The notes under the pieces were generated by a model that saw only the letters and a program-made list of their open reading frames with translations, ran no database searches and was not told the origin of the DNA. Of a stretch of 64,000 nt of DNA, positions 9,866 through 19,758 are shown piece after piece. How positions within the stretch are numbered: position 1 is the stretch's first letter; each line of letters begins with the position of its first letter. This DNA is from Streptomyces sp. CC228A (GTDB lineage Bacteria; Actinomycetota; Actinomycetes; Streptomycetales; Streptomycetaceae), in assembly GCF_021390935.1 (NCBI RefSeq), contig NZ_JAJPUI010000007.1:1-64000 (forward strand), given 5' to 3'. The translations under genes and the position numbers were made by a program.

Positions 9866-11343
9866 ATGGACAGGCGTGACGGACCGGGCGGGCGTGGGGC
9901 GCGGCGGCTGGGAGTCGGTATCGGGTGGCGGCCGGAGATCGCGGACGCGGTGGACCGGCTGCCGGGCGTGGACTGGGTGGAGGTCGTCGCCGAGAACGTC
10001 TGCCCGGACCATGTGCCCGACCCGCTGCTGCGGCTCCGGGAGCGTGGTGTCACCGTCGTACCGCACGGCGTCTCGCTGGGCCTCGGCGGTGCCGACCGGC
10101 CCGACGAGGCACGGCTGGCCCGGCTGGCCGCGGCGGCCACGGCGCTGGGTGCGCCGCTGGTGACCGAGCACATCGCGTTCGTACGGGCCGGGGGCGCGCG
10201 CACCGCGTCCCCGGCATTGGAGGCCGGCCACCTGCTGCCGCCGCCGCGGACGCGGGAGGCGCTGGACGTGCTGTGCGAGAACGTGCGGATCGCGCAGGAG
10301 TCCCTGCCCGTGCCGCTGGCGCTGGAGAACATCGCGGCGCTGTTCTCGTGGCCGGACGACGAGATGTCGGAGGGCCGCTTCCTGCGGGAGTTGGTGGAGC
10401 GCACCGGGGTGCGGCTCCTCATCGACGTCGCGAACCTGCACACCAACCGGGTGAACCGCGGCGACGACCCCTCCAAGGCGCTTGCGGAGCTGCCGCTGGA
10501 GGCCGTGGCGTACGTCCATGTGGCGGGCGGTGTGGAGCGGGACGGCGTCTGGCACGACACGCACGCCCACCCGGTGCCCCGGCCCGTGCTGGACCTGCTG
10601 GCCGAGCTGGCTTCGCTCCGGGAGCCGCCGGGTGTGCTGCTGGAGCGGGACGACGACTTCCCGCCTGCGGAGGAACTGGCCGCGGAACTGGCGGCGATCC
10701 GTACGACGACGGAGACGGCCGGCGCGCTCCCGACGACGGAGACGGCCGGCGCGCTCCCGACCGCACGCCGTGCGGCCGGTCGGGGAGCCGGTGCCGCCAC
10801 GGCGGAGGAGCCGTCCGGCGCCCTTGCGGCGGTCGACCGGACGGTGGCGGCGGCCCGTACGCTGCCCGCCGCGGGCGGCACGGCGGTGCCCGCCCCCGCA
10901 GGACCGCCCGGGTCGGCGGAGGAGCCCGTCGCGGAGGCGGTGCGGGAGCGCGTGGGCATCGCCCAGGCGGCCCTGCTGTCGGCGCTGGTGGCGGGGACGC
11001 CCGCGCCCGAGGGGTTCGACCGGGCGCGGCTGCGGGTGCAGGGCCTGGCGCTCGCGCGCAAGCGGGCCAGGATCGTGGCGAAGGTGGCGCCGGAGCTGCC
11101 GCGGATCCTGGGTGAGCAGGCGTACCGGGAGGCGTTCGTGGCGTACGCGGGCGGCGGCCGATGCCGGGCGGCTACCGGCAGGACGCGCTGGACTTCGTCC
11201 GGCGGCTGCTCGACGCGGGCCTGCCGGAGGACCCGAAGGCGCGGCGGCGGCTGCGGCTGTGGTGGGCTGAGCGGGCGGGTCCCCGCCCGCCGGGCAGGGT
11301 GACCCGACTGGTCCACGCGGCCCGCGCGGCCCTGGCCGGGTGA
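9866..11343 (+). CDS. DUF692 (MNIO) oxidase with SCO6045-like C-terminal domain (frameshift)
   Basis: About 492 residues after correction. Residues 15-285 are a DUF692 TIM barrel, the multinuclear non-haem iron oxidase family (MbnB and relatives) that modifies cysteine-containing peptides. The metal ligands are all visible: VVPHGVSL, TEHIAFV, LALENIA, IDVANLHTN, YVHVAGG, DTHAHPVP and LLERDDD. A linker with TTETAGALP twice (residues 281-298) leads to a helical domain (GIAQAALLSALVAG, LALARKRARIVAKV, LGEQAYREAFVAYA) resembling the DUF2063 partner proteins of other DUF692 enzymes. The frame shifts near 11160; GYRQDALDFVRRLLDAGLPED continues to 11343. The ATG follows GAGGAGGGGG. No peptide substrate gene is visible beside it. 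Confidence 0.85.
10706..10759 (+). repeat. 27-bp tandem duplication in the DUF692 linker
   Basis: Two identical 27-bp units (10706-10732 and 10733-10759) encode TTETAGALP twice in the flexible linker between the oxidase barrel and the C-terminal domain. The unit keeps the frame. Confidence 0.9.
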
Positions 11344-11868
11344 CCCGGCAGTCGACGCGGCACATGCGACCCGGCGGGGTGAGCAGGCGGCGCATGCGGC
11401 ACACGCAGCCCTGGCAGGACGGTCCGCGACCCGCATCGCACGGCCCCGGCCGGGTGGCCCCGCAGTCGGCGAGGGACGTGCGACCTGGCGGGGTGGTACC
11501 GCCGGGTGCGCGGCACCGCGGTGCCGGCGGGGTGGTGCGCGCAGCCCCGGTCGGGTGACGCGCGTAGAGGGACGGCGCGGGTGCGGCGCGCGGGCGAACC
11601 GCGCGCCGCACCCGGAGCCGGGGACCCGGTGTCGCTGGAGCGACGGGTGGTGCGCACCCGCCGTCTGATCTTCCGGGTCACGAGGTGGCGGGCCGGTCGT
11701 GCCGCCCGCCACCGGGTCGCGAGGTGGGGCCGGGGCCCGCCGCACGAACGCGGGCACCGGCGGTCCGAGCCCGCCGGTGCTCCGCGGCCGTGCCGCGGCG
11801 GCCTCTTCCGCGCGTGCCGGGTACGGTTCCGTCCCCGGCACGCGCGGCCTGCGACCGACAGCCGCGGC
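11344..11868. other. 525-bp spacer between convergent genes
   Basis: GC-rich sequence with decayed repeats of CGACCCGGCGGGGTG-like units (11360-11560). Short frames occur on both strands, but none has a ribosome site or domain. I looked for a small Cys-rich precursor for the DUF692 enzyme and saw none. Confidence 0.6.
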
Positions 11869-12582
11869 CTACGCCAGGCCCGCCACCAGGTCGGCGACGG
11901 TCTTGCGGCGGCCCGTGTAGAACGGGACCTCCTCGCGGACGTGCATCCGGGCCTCGCTGCCGCGCAGGTGGCGCATGAGGTCGACGATCCGGTACAGGTC
12001 GTTCGCCTCGAAGGCGAGGATCCACTCGTAGTCGCCGAGGGAGAACGAGGCGACCGTGTTGGCGCGGACGTCGGGGTAGCCGCGGGCCATCTTGCCGTGG
12101 TCGGCGAGCATGCGGCGGCGGTCCTCGTCCGGCAGCAGGTACCAGTCGTACGAGCGCACGAACGGGTACACGCTCACGTAGTCGCGCGGCTCCTCGTCGG
12201 CGAGGAACGCCGGGATGTGGGACTTGTTGAACTCGGCGGGGCGGTGCAGCGCCATGTTCGACCACACCGGCTCCAGCGCCCGGCCCAGCCGCGTGCGGCG
12301 GAACAGGCTGTACGCCTCCTGGAGCTGGTCCGCGGTCTCGGCGTGCCACCAGATCATGACGTCCGCGTCGGCCCGCAGCCCCGACAGGTCGTACGTGCCG
12401 CGCACGGTGACGTCCTTCGCGGCGAGCTGGTCGAACAGCTCCTGGACCTCCTCCGCGTAGCCGCCGCGGTCCTCGGGGAGGACGTCGCGCAGCTTGAACA
12501 CGGACCAGAGGGTGTAGCGAATGACCTCGTTGAGGTCCTTCGCCTTCTTACCGGCGTTCGGGATCTTTTCGGGCGCACTCAT
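11869..12582 (-). CDS. chdC: coproheme decarboxylase ChdC (HemQ)
   Basis: A 237-residue chlorite-dismutase-fold enzyme. It oxidatively decarboxylates two propionates of coproheme to give haem b, the last step of the coproporphyrin-dependent route used by actinobacteria. Family marks are DLNEVIRYTLWSVFKL near the start, the tyrosine region YVSVYPFVRSYDWY (Tyr139 is the candidate radical site), and DHGKMARGYPDV with the haem-ligand histidine (His162 region). The ATG at 12582 gives the usual length. It lies 23 bp after the stop of the oxidase gene on the same strand, so the two form an operon. Confidence 0.92.
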   Translation of the reverse strand: MSAPEKIPNAGKKAKDLNEVIRYTLWSVFKLRDVLPEDRGGYAEEVQELFDQLAAKDVTVRGTYDLSGLRADADVMIWWHAETADQLQEAYSLFRRTRLGRALEPVWSNMALHRPAEFNKSHIPAFLADEEPRDYVSVYPFVRSYDWYLLPDEDRRRMLADHGKMARGYPDVRANTVASFSLGDYEWILAFEANDLYRIVDLMRHLRGSEARMHVREEVPFYTGRRKTVADLVAGLA

Positions 12583-12605
12583 AGGGCTATTCTCACTCGT
12601 CACTG

Positions 12606-14050
12606 TCAGTGCTCTGCGCCAGGGTCGTCCTGCGGGGACGCGGGGAGCACCGCGGCCACCTCGTCGGCCGCCCGCCACGCGTCGGCCACGACCGCCGGGA
12701 TGCCCACACCGCCGTACGCGGCGCCGCACACCCGCAGGCCGGGCAGCTTCGCGACGGCGTCGCGGATCCGGGCGACCCGGGCGTGGTGGCCGACGGGGTA
12801 CTGCGGCAGACCGTCGATCCAGCGGGTCACCGTCGTGGCGACGGGCCGGGCCGACAGCCCGACCGCCTCGCCCAGGTCCTTGAGGGACGCCGCCACCAGT
12901 TCCGCGTCCTCCCGGTCGAGGTGCTCCTCGTCGCCGTACCGGCCGAGGGAGGTGCGCAGGACGAACAGGTCGGGCGCGCCGTCGGCGATCCACTGCCACT
13001 TGTGGCTGGCGAACGTGGACGCCTTGATGGTGCGGCCCTCGACGGGCGGCACCAGGAACCCGGAGCCCGCGGGGACCGCCCCGGCCACGTCGGAGCGCCG
13101 GAAGGCCAGCGTCACCAGGGACATCGAGGCGTACTCGATCGCGGCGAGCTCGGCGGAGGCGGTCGGGGACTCGGCGGCGAGCAGGGCCGACGCCGACCAG
13201 GCGGGCGTCGCGAGGATCACCGCGTCGGCGTGCAGGACGCCGGTGCCGGTGGTGACCTCCCAGCCGTCGGCGCGCCGAGTCAGCCTCCGCACGGGGGTCC
13301 CGGTGCGGATCTCGCCGCCGCGGTCCCGCACGGCGTCGGCGACGGCGAGCGGCAGTCGGCCGACGCCGCCGCGCAGACCGGCGAAGGCCGGGGGCGGGGC
13401 GGTGCCGGGGCCCCGGCCGGCGCGGGCAGGAGGGAGCGGACGGCGTCGGTGAGGGTGCCGTGGGCGCGGACGGCGTCGAGCAGCTTCGGCGCGGCGGCCT
13501 TCATCGAGATGCGGTAGGCGTCGCCCGCGTACACCCCGCCGAGCAGGGGTTCGACGAGCCGGTCGACGATCTCGCGGCCCATCCGCCGCGCCACGTACGC
13601 GCCGATGGCGACGTCCTCGCCGGGCGCGTCGGGCGGCAGTTCGCGGTCCCGGCGCACGGCGCGCAGGCCCTCGTCGGACAGCAGGCCGCCGAGGCCGCCG
13701 GCATCGCCCGGGACGCCCATGAAGTGGCCCTTGGGCAGCGGGCGCAGGGCGCCGCGCGTCCACACGGCCGCGGCGGCCGTGGCGGGCGGCTGGAGGTGCC
13801 CGCCGAGCCCGACCGCGGAGGCCAGGTCGAGGGCCTCGGGGCGGCGGGCCAGCATCGACTCGGCGCCGAGGTCGACGCGCGCACCGGCGATCTCGCCGGC
13901 GTGGAGCTTCCCGCCGAGCCGGTCGGCGGCCTCCAGGACGGTCACGCTCCGGCCGGCGCGGAGCACGCGGTGCGCCGCCGCGAGTCCGGCGATGCCGCCG
14001 CCGACGACGACGACCCGGCCGGCGGGCGCGTCCACGTTGTCCACGTTCAT
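12606..14050 (-). CDS. cgoX: coproporphyrinogen III oxidase, HemY/HemG-type (frameshift)
   Basis: A flavoprotein of about 481 residues in the class annotated as protoporphyrinogen oxidase (hemG/hemY). In monoderm bacteria the enzyme oxidises coproporphyrinogen III to coproporphyrin III, which fits the ChdC gene directly downstream. The FAD site VVVVGGGIAGLAAAH is at residues 12-26, followed by RLGGKLHAG. The C-terminal half has WEVTTGTG, ADAVILATPAW and GLRVCGAAYGGVGIPAV. The frame breaks near 13410 in a GGCCGGGGCCCCGG run: the first part ends LLPAPAGA and PGTAPPPAFAGLRGGVGRLP follows in the shifted frame. Loss of this gene should be severe, so a sequence error is likely. Confidence 0.9.
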
Positions 14051-14231
14051 GGGTCCACTGTCTCAAACACCCTGCCGGGTCCCGACCGTGACCCTTTCGG
14101 TACCGGAGGCGCGAAACCGGCCTGCCCGCCCCGCGCGTCGAACCGGCACCGGCCACACGGCCGGACGCACCCGCGCGTACGCACTCATGCACGGGGACGC
14201 CTCGCGGCGTTCCTCTGGGGGGACAGAGACC

Positions 14232-15400
14232 ATGCCGACCCGATCCCGACACGTCCTCGCGGCCGTCCTGCTGGGCGCCTCCCTCGCCCTCGCCGGATGC
14301 GGCAGCGGGGCGGACGGCGCGCAGTCGACCGCGGACCGCGGTGCCGCCGCGCCTCGGGCCGAGGGGAGCGCCGCGGACGCGCCCGGCTACGGCGGCTCCG
14401 CGGCCTCCCCGGCGACCGGGCGCCCGGTCGGGCGGCCGGGGAGGGCGCGGCGCAGCCGGACAGGCGCGCCCCTGCGGGTCCCCAGCACGTCATCCGCACC
14501 GCCGAGCTGCACATCGAGGTGGAGGACGCCGAGAAGGCCCTGGCGCGGGCCCGTGCCGTCGCGGCGGACGCCGGCGGGCACGTGGCCGAGGAGTCCACCC
14601 AGCGGTACCGGCGCGGGGACGGGCGGGGCGGGATCAGCTCGCGGGCCGTGCTGCGGGTGCCGCAGCACGCGTACGACGCGGTGCTGAAGGACCTCTCCGG
14701 CGCGGGGAAGCTGCTGTCGCGGAAGGCCGACGCCGAGGACGTCACCGATCAGGTGGTGGACGTGGAGAGCCGGATCGCCACACAGCGGGCCAGTGTGGAG
14801 CGGGTCCGCAAGCTGATGGAGGAGGCGCGGCAGCTGAGCGACGTGGTCACGCTGGAGGGGGAGCTGAGCCGCCGTCAGGCGGAGCTGGAGTCGCTGCTCG
14901 CCCGGCAGGCGGCGCTGAAGGACAGCACGTCCCTCGCGACGATCACGCTGGAGCTGAGCGAGAAGGGCGCGCCGCGCCATGCCGACGAGGACGGCAAGCC
15001 GGGGGTGCTGGAGGCGCTGCGCAGCGGCTGGGACGCGCTGGTCGGGTCGGCCGCCTGGGTGCTGATCGTGCTGGCGGCGCTGGCCCCGTGGCTGGCGGTC
15101 CTGGCGGTGGCGTACGCGCTGTGGCGCCTGCTGCTCCGCCCGTGGCGCGCCCAGCGCCGCGGGGCGGACGCGCGGGGCGCGGCGCGCTCCGGGGCGTCCG
15201 GTCTGCCCGTCCACCCGGCGCCGGCCGATCCGGCGGCAGCGCCGCGGCCCGCACGGGCTCCGTGGCCCCGGCGCGCCCCGCGGGCTCCCCAGGCCCCCAG
15301 CCCCAGCCCCAGCCCCAGCCCCAGCCCCAGCCCCAGCCCCAGCAGACGCTGCACGCACCGCAGGTGCCCCACGCCCCTCAGCCCGGCGAGGCCCCGCTGA
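14232..15400 (+). CDS. DUF4349 lipoprotein (frameshift, repeat-coded tail)
   Basis: The protein starts with a lipoprotein signal (RHVLAAVLLGASLALAGC, Cys near residue 22). A disordered linker follows, then a DUF4349 domain: VIRTAELHIEVEDAEKALA, a coiled coil (ERVRKLMEEARQLSDVV, LEGELSRRQAELESLLARQ) and one membrane segment (AAWVLIVLAALAPWLAVLAV). The function of the family is unknown; the topology is cell surface with a membrane anchor. The signal part and the domain are in different frames, meeting near 14440 in a CGGGCGGCCGGGG run. After the membrane segment a CCCCAG repeat makes the frame of the tail uncertain. I end it at the stop in the domain frame (15400), but a longer Pro/Gln tail is possible. 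Confidence 0.75.
15295..15342 (+). repeat. (CCCCAG)8 microsatellite
   Basis: Eight exact copies of the hexamer CCCCAG. Because six is a multiple of three, copy change alters the length of a Pro-Ser, Pro-Gln or Pro-Ala tail but not its frame. The 355 bp from 15401 to the next gene are GC-rich and hold no separate gene; one frame continues as a Pro/Ala-rich tail. Confidence 0.95.
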
Positions 15401-15755
15401 CGCCCCACGCCGCTCACCCTGCCCGGACGGCCCCGCAGGCCGCTGAGACCCCGCAGGTCCCGCAGCCGACCCCGGCCCCCGACGCCTCGGACGCCCCAGG
15501 GGCCGCAGAGGCCGCAGAGGTAGGAGAGGTCGCAGGGGCCCCAGAGGCCGCAAGCACCGCAGAAGCCCCCGAAGCCGCGAAGCCGCGTGCAGCCGGCGAC
15601 ACCGCCGCCGCCCCGGGGAGCCCGCAGCCGACGGCGACGCCCGCAGCTGAGCCGTCGCACGGCGCCCGGCGGTCGGCACGGGGGCCCTGCCGGAGGGACA
15701 CCCCGCGCGGCGAAGGGGCATACCGGCGCCGGCCGCCCCGCCGTAGGGTTCCCGC

Positions 15756-17153
15756 ATGGGTCATGGAGCAGCAGCAGGAGGACGTCCGGGCCGGCAGCGG
15801 ATGGTGGTCGTGGGGGGCGACGCGGCGGGCATGTCGGCCGCGTCGCAGGCCCGGCGGCTGAAGGGGCCGGACGCCCTGGAGATCGTCGCGTTCGAGCGCG
15901 GCCACTTCACCTCGTACTCGGCGTGCGGGATCCCCTACTGGGTCGGCGGCGAGGTGGCGGGACCGGACCGGCTGATCGCCCGCACGCCCGAGGAGCACCG
16001 GGCGCGCGGGATCGACGTACGGCTCCGCACCGAGGTCACCGAACTGGACCTGGACCGGCAGCGGGTGCGGAGCAGGGACCTCGAGTCGGGGCAGGAGGCG
16101 TGGACCGGCTACGACCACCTGGTCCTGGCGACCGGTGCCCGCCCGGTGCGGCCGCCGCTGCCCGGCATCGACGCACCGGGCGTGCACGGCGTGCAGACGC
16201 TGGACGACGGCCGGGCGCTGCTCGACACCCTGAACGCGGCGCAGGGGCGGCGCGCGGTCGTCGTAGGCGCCGGCTACATCGGGGTGGAGATGGCGGAGGC
16301 CCTGCTGAACCGGGGCTACGAAGTCACCGTGGTGGACAGGGCCGAGGAGCCGATGTCGACCCTCGACCCGGACATGGGGCGGCTCGTGCGCGGCGCCATG
16401 GAGGACATGGGCATCACCGTGGTCGGCGGCGCCCGGGTCACCGAGGTCCTCACCGGCCCTGGCGGAAGGGCGCGGGGGGTGGCCGCGGAGGGGGCCGAGT
16501 ACCCGGCGGACGTGGTGGTCCTCGGCATCGGCGTGGCGCCGGAGACGACCCTGGCACGGGCCGCCGGGCTGCCGCTCGGCGCGTACGGCGGGCTGCTCAC
16601 CGACCTGTCGATGCGGGTGCGGGGCCGGGATGACGTGTGGGCGGGCGGTGACTGCGTGGAGGTGCTGGACCTGGTGTCCGGACGGGAGCGGCACATCGCG
16701 CTGGGCACGCACGCCAACAAGCAGGGCCAGGTCATCGGGGCGAACGTGGGCGGCGGCTACGGCACGTTCCCGGGCGTGGTCGGAACGGCGGTGAGCAAGG
16801 TGTGCTCGCTGGAGATCGCCCGCACGGGACTGCGGGAGCGGGACGCCAGGGAGGTCGGGCTGCGGTTCGCGGCGGTGACGGTCGAGGCGACCAGCCGCGC
16901 CGGCTACTACCCGGGCGCGGCGCCCATGACCGTGAAGATGCTGGCCGAGCTGCGCACCGGGCGGCTGCTCGGCGTGCAGATCGTGGGCCGGGAGGGCGCG
17001 GGGAAGCGGGTGGACATCGCCGCGGTGGCCCTGACGGCGGGCCTGACGGTGGAGCAGGTCGTGTCCCTGGACCTGGGGTACGCGCCGCCCTTCTCCCCCG
17101 TGTGGGATCCGGTGCAGGTGGCCGCCCGCAAGGCGGTCGCGGCCCTCGCATAG
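15756..17153 (+). CDS. CoA-disulfide reductase-like FAD/NAD(P) oxidoreductase
   Basis: A 465-residue pyridine-nucleotide disulfide oxidoreductase. The FAD fingerprint is VVVGGDAAGMSAASQARR (residues 17-34), the NAD(P) fingerprint is VVVGAGYIGVEMAEALLNRG near 170, and a dimerisation domain ends the protein (SPVWDPVQVAARKAVAALA). The single cysteine in SYSACGIPYW (Cys57) aligns with the active Cys43 of CoA-disulfide reductases and NADH oxidases, and no CxxxxC pair is present. It should reduce low-molecular-weight or protein disulfides, or peroxides. I chose ATG 15756; the first 15 residues are not conserved-looking and the start could be later. It is 9 bp upstream of the DUF6882 gene. Confidence 0.85.
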   Translation: MGHGAAAGGRPGRQRMVVVGGDAAGMSAASQARRLKGPDALEIVAFERGHFTSYSACGIPYWVGGEVAGPDRLIARTPEEHRARGIDVRLRTEVTELDLDRQRVRSRDLESGQEAWTGYDHLVLATGARPVRPPLPGIDAPGVHGVQTLDDGRALLDTLNAAQGRRAVVVGAGYIGVEMAEALLNRGYEVTVVDRAEEPMSTLDPDMGRLVRGAMEDMGITVVGGARVTEVLTGPGGRARGVAAEGAEYPADVVVLGIGVAPETTLARAAGLPLGAYGGLLTDLSMRVRGRDDVWAGGDCVEVLDLVSGRERHIALGTHANKQGQVIGANVGGGYGTFPGVVGTAVSKVCSLEIARTGLRERDAREVGLRFAAVTVEATSRAGYYPGAAPMTVKMLAELRTGRLLGVQIVGREGAGKRVDIAAVALTAGLTVEQVVSLDLGYAPPFSPVWDPVQVAARKAVAALA

Positions 17154-17162
17154 GCTTGGCTC

Positions 17163-17891
17163 ATGATCGATTCTTTCGGCAGGTCAGACGGGACGGGCGG
17201 GGCGTTCGGCGAGGCGTTCGCACGGGCGACGGAGCCGCACGCGGCCTGGGGTCTGGAGCAGCTGGAGGCGTTCAACGCCTTCGTGCCGCCGGGCCCGTGG
17301 ACGGCCGACCTGTCCCGGCGCGTGTACCGGCAGGGCGGCCTGGAGCTGACGGTGGGGCTGCTCGGGACGTTCGACGAGTCGGCCGGCACGTGGATGTGGG
17401 GCTGGGCGAATCCCGGCTTCGCGGGGGCTCCGGTGACGGCCCTGGCGGAGGGGCTGCGCCGGTTCGGCACCGAGCACGGGGTGGCGGAGTTCACCCGGGA
17501 CCTCGTGGACCTGTCCGGGTTCCCCGACCCCGCGACGGCGGTGGAGCGGCTGGCGTTCGGTGCCATGGGCGTACTGGGCGCGTCCGGCTACATGGGCGTG
17601 GAGGCGGGTCCCGGCACGCGCGCGTACCTGCTCGCGGACGACCCGCAGGTGCCCCGCTCCGCCCCGCAGCCGGTGACGCTGCCGCGGGTTCTGCTCGGCG
17701 CGGTGCAGCTGGTCCCGGAGGCGGCGCCCCGCGCGGTGGTGACGGGCTACTTCACCCGGCACGGCCTCCCCTGGCGGTCCACCGACCAGGGTGTGGCGGC
17801 CGAGCTGCCGGACGGCTCGTCGGCGGCCGTGTCGTTCGACGCGGCGGGCCGCATCGCGTCGGTGGACATCGGGGTGCCGGGCCGGTCGTAG
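17163..17891 (+). CDS. DUF6882-family protein
   Basis: A 242-residue cytoplasmic protein without a signal or membrane segment. I assign DUF6882 from the pattern of an N-terminal FARATEPHAAWGLEQLEAFN helix, ETAGTWMWGWANPGFAG-like text (DESAGTWMWGWANPGFAG here) and a mid-region that reads VLGASGYMGVEAGPGTRAYLL. No catalytic motif is evident. The start is 9 bp after the flavoprotein stop, so both are probably cotranscribed, but the link in function is unknown. It ends 33 bp before the convergent hemE stop. Confidence 0.65.
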   Translation: MIDSFGRSDGTGGAFGEAFARATEPHAAWGLEQLEAFNAFVPPGPWTADLSRRVYRQGGLELTVGLLGTFDESAGTWMWGWANPGFAGAPVTALAEGLRRFGTEHGVAEFTRDLVDLSGFPDPATAVERLAFGAMGVLGASGYMGVEAGPGTRAYLLADDPQVPRSAPQPVTLPRVLLGAVQLVPEAAPRAVVTGYFTRHGLPWRSTDQGVAAELPDGSSAAVSFDAAGRIASVDIGVPGRS

Positions 17892-17924
17892 GCCCGGCAC
17901 CCGTCCCGCTGCGCGGGCGCCCGC

Positions 17925-19004
17925 TCAGCGGGCGGTGCACTCGTGCACGTGGGCGACGAGGCGGGTGAGGCTGTCCGGGTCCGTGGTGGGCAGCACCCCG
18001 TGGCCCAGGTTGAACACATGGCCCTCCAGGCCGGACGCGGCGCGCAGCACCGCGTCGGTCTGGGCCTCGACGGCCTCACGCGGCGCGAAGAGGACCGCGG
18101 GGTCCAGGTTGCCCTGGAGCGCCTTGCCGGGGCCGACCCGGCGGGCGGCCTCGTCGAGCGGGACGCGCCAGTCGACGCCGACCACGTCCGCGCCCGCCTC
18201 GCCCATGAGCCCGAGCAGCTCGCCCGTGCCGACGCCGAAGTGGATGCGGGGCACGCCGTACGGGGCGACCGCGTCGAACACCTTCGCGGACGCGGGCATG
18301 ACGGAGCTGCGGTAGTCGGCGGGTGCCAGGGCGCCCACCCACGAGTCGAACAGCTGGACCGCGGACGCCCCGGCCTCGATCTGCACCTTCAGGAACGCGG
18401 CGGTGATGTCGGCGAGCCGGTCCAGCAGGTCGGCCCACAGCTCGGGGTCGCCGTACATCAGGGCCTTGGTGTGCTCGTGGTTCCGGGAGGGCCCGCCCTC
18501 CACGAGGTAGCTCGCGAGGGTGAAGGGGGCGCCGGCGAAGCCGATCAGCGGGGTGGCGCCGAGCTCGCCGGTGAGCATGCCGATGGCCTCGGTGACGTAC
18601 GCGACGTCGTCGGGGGTCAGGTCCCGCAGCCGCTCCAGGTCCTCGCGGCGCCGGATCGGCTCGGCGACGACGGGGCCGACGCCGGGCTTGATGTCCAGGT
18701 CGACGCCGATGGCCTTGAGCGGGACGACGATGTCGCTGAAGTAGATCGCGGCGTCCACCTTGTGGCGGCGCACCGGCTGCAGGGTGATCTCGGTGACCAG
18801 CTCGGGCCGCATGCAGGACTCCAGCATGGGCACGCCCTCGCGGACCTTCAGGTACTCGGGCAGTGAGCGCCCCGCCTGGCGCATGAACCAGACCGGCGTG
18901 TGGGGCACCGGTTCGCGTCGGCACGCCCTGAGGAAGGCGGAGTCGTACGTCGGGGACTGCGGCTGGGGGCCCGAGGGGCGGCTGTTGGCACTCACGCCGT
19001 GCAT
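17925..19004 (-). CDS. hemE: uroporphyrinogen decarboxylase
   Basis: A 359-residue cytoplasmic enzyme that removes four carboxyl groups from uroporphyrinogen III to give coproporphyrinogen III, the substrate of the oxidase encoded at 12606-14050. Signature blocks are TPVWFMRQAGRSLPEY (substrate-binding arginines), AAIYFSDIVVPLKAIG with the catalytic aspartate, IGFAGAPFTLASYLVEGG, LFDSWVGALAPADY, and the C-terminal GHVFNLGHGVLPTTD. The ATG at 19004 gives the family length. The gene is divergent from the DUF3000 gene with 83 bp between the starts. Confidence 0.96.
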   Translation of the reverse strand: MHGVSANSRPSGPQPQSPTYDSAFLRACRREPVPHTPVWFMRQAGRSLPEYLKVREGVPMLESCMRPELVTEITLQPVRRHKVDAAIYFSDIVVPLKAIGVDLDIKPGVGPVVAEPIRRREDLERLRDLTPDDVAYVTEAIGMLTGELGATPLIGFAGAPFTLASYLVEGGPSRNHEHTKALMYGDPELWADLLDRLADITAAFLKVQIEAGASAVQLFDSWVGALAPADYRSSVMPASAKVFDAVAPYGVPRIHFGVGTGELLGLMGEAGADVVGVDWRVPLDEAARRVGPGKALQGNLDPAVLFAPREAVEAQTDAVLRAASGLEGHVFNLGHGVLPTTDPDSLTRLVAHVHECTAR

Positions 19005-19087
19005 CTTCGCATGTGCGGGTGGCGGGGCACGCGCCCCGCTGGTGTCCCTCCCTGCGCCGGGGCCGCGTTGCGCCTACTCTTCCCCGC

Positions 19088-19758
19088 ATGGCTGCGGCTC
19101 AGGAACGGTTCTCCGACACTACCGGCGGTATCGAGGGTGCGGGCGGGGGTGAGGGCGGTCCGGTGCCGTACGCCTTCCGGCTGGCGGTGGACGCGCTGCG
19201 GGCGGCGCGCCCGCGCCCGGAGATCGAACTGGACCCGGCCAGTCCGCCCCGGCGGCTCGCCCCGTACGCGTACGCGGTGGAGGCGGCGGCCGTCGAGGAC
19301 GGCGAGGACCTGGCGGACGGCCGGCTGGTGCTGCTGCACGACCCGGCGGGGCACGAGGCGTGGCAGGGCACGTTCCGGCTGGTGACGCTGGTGCGGGCGG
19401 AGCTGGAGCCGGAGATGGCGGCGGACCCGCTGTTCCCCGAGGTGTGCTGGTCCTGGCTGACGGGGGCGCTGGAGGCGCGCGGTCTGGCCTACGGGGCGGA
19501 GGGCGGCACCGTCACCCGCGCGGGGTCCTCCTACTTCGGGGGGCTGGCGGAGCGCCGGCCGGCCACGCAGATCGAGATCCGGGCGTCGTGGACGCCGAGG
19601 GAGGGCCGGGGCGGCGTGCCCGACGCGGCGGCGCACCTGGCGGCGTGGGGCGACCTGCTGTGCCAGGTGGCCGGCCTGCCGCCGGCGGGCCCGGGCGGCG
19701 CCGACGGCGGCCCGGGCATCGTCTCCTCCCCCAGCGCCGGGGCCCGCACCACCCGTAG
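19088..19758 (+). CDS. DUF3000-family protein (frameshift near the 3' end)
   Basis: A conserved actinobacterial protein of about 223 residues with unknown function: VPYAFRLAVDALRAARPRPE, LVLLHDPAGHEAWQGTFRL, and DAAAHLAAWGDLLCQVAGLPP. Family members end shortly after this point with a basic LP-RRRGP type tail. Here the annotated frame runs on for another 280 codons of low-complexity sequence, but a single extra C in the TCCTCCCCCA run near 19722 gives SLPQRRGPHHP and a stop at 19758. I take that as the real end. The ATG at 19088 is close to the hemE promoter on the other strand. Confidence 0.8.

Noticed and set aside
11344..11868. RiPP precursor gene for the DUF692 enzyme
   Set aside because: No short frame with a ribosome site and conserved Cys pattern is present.
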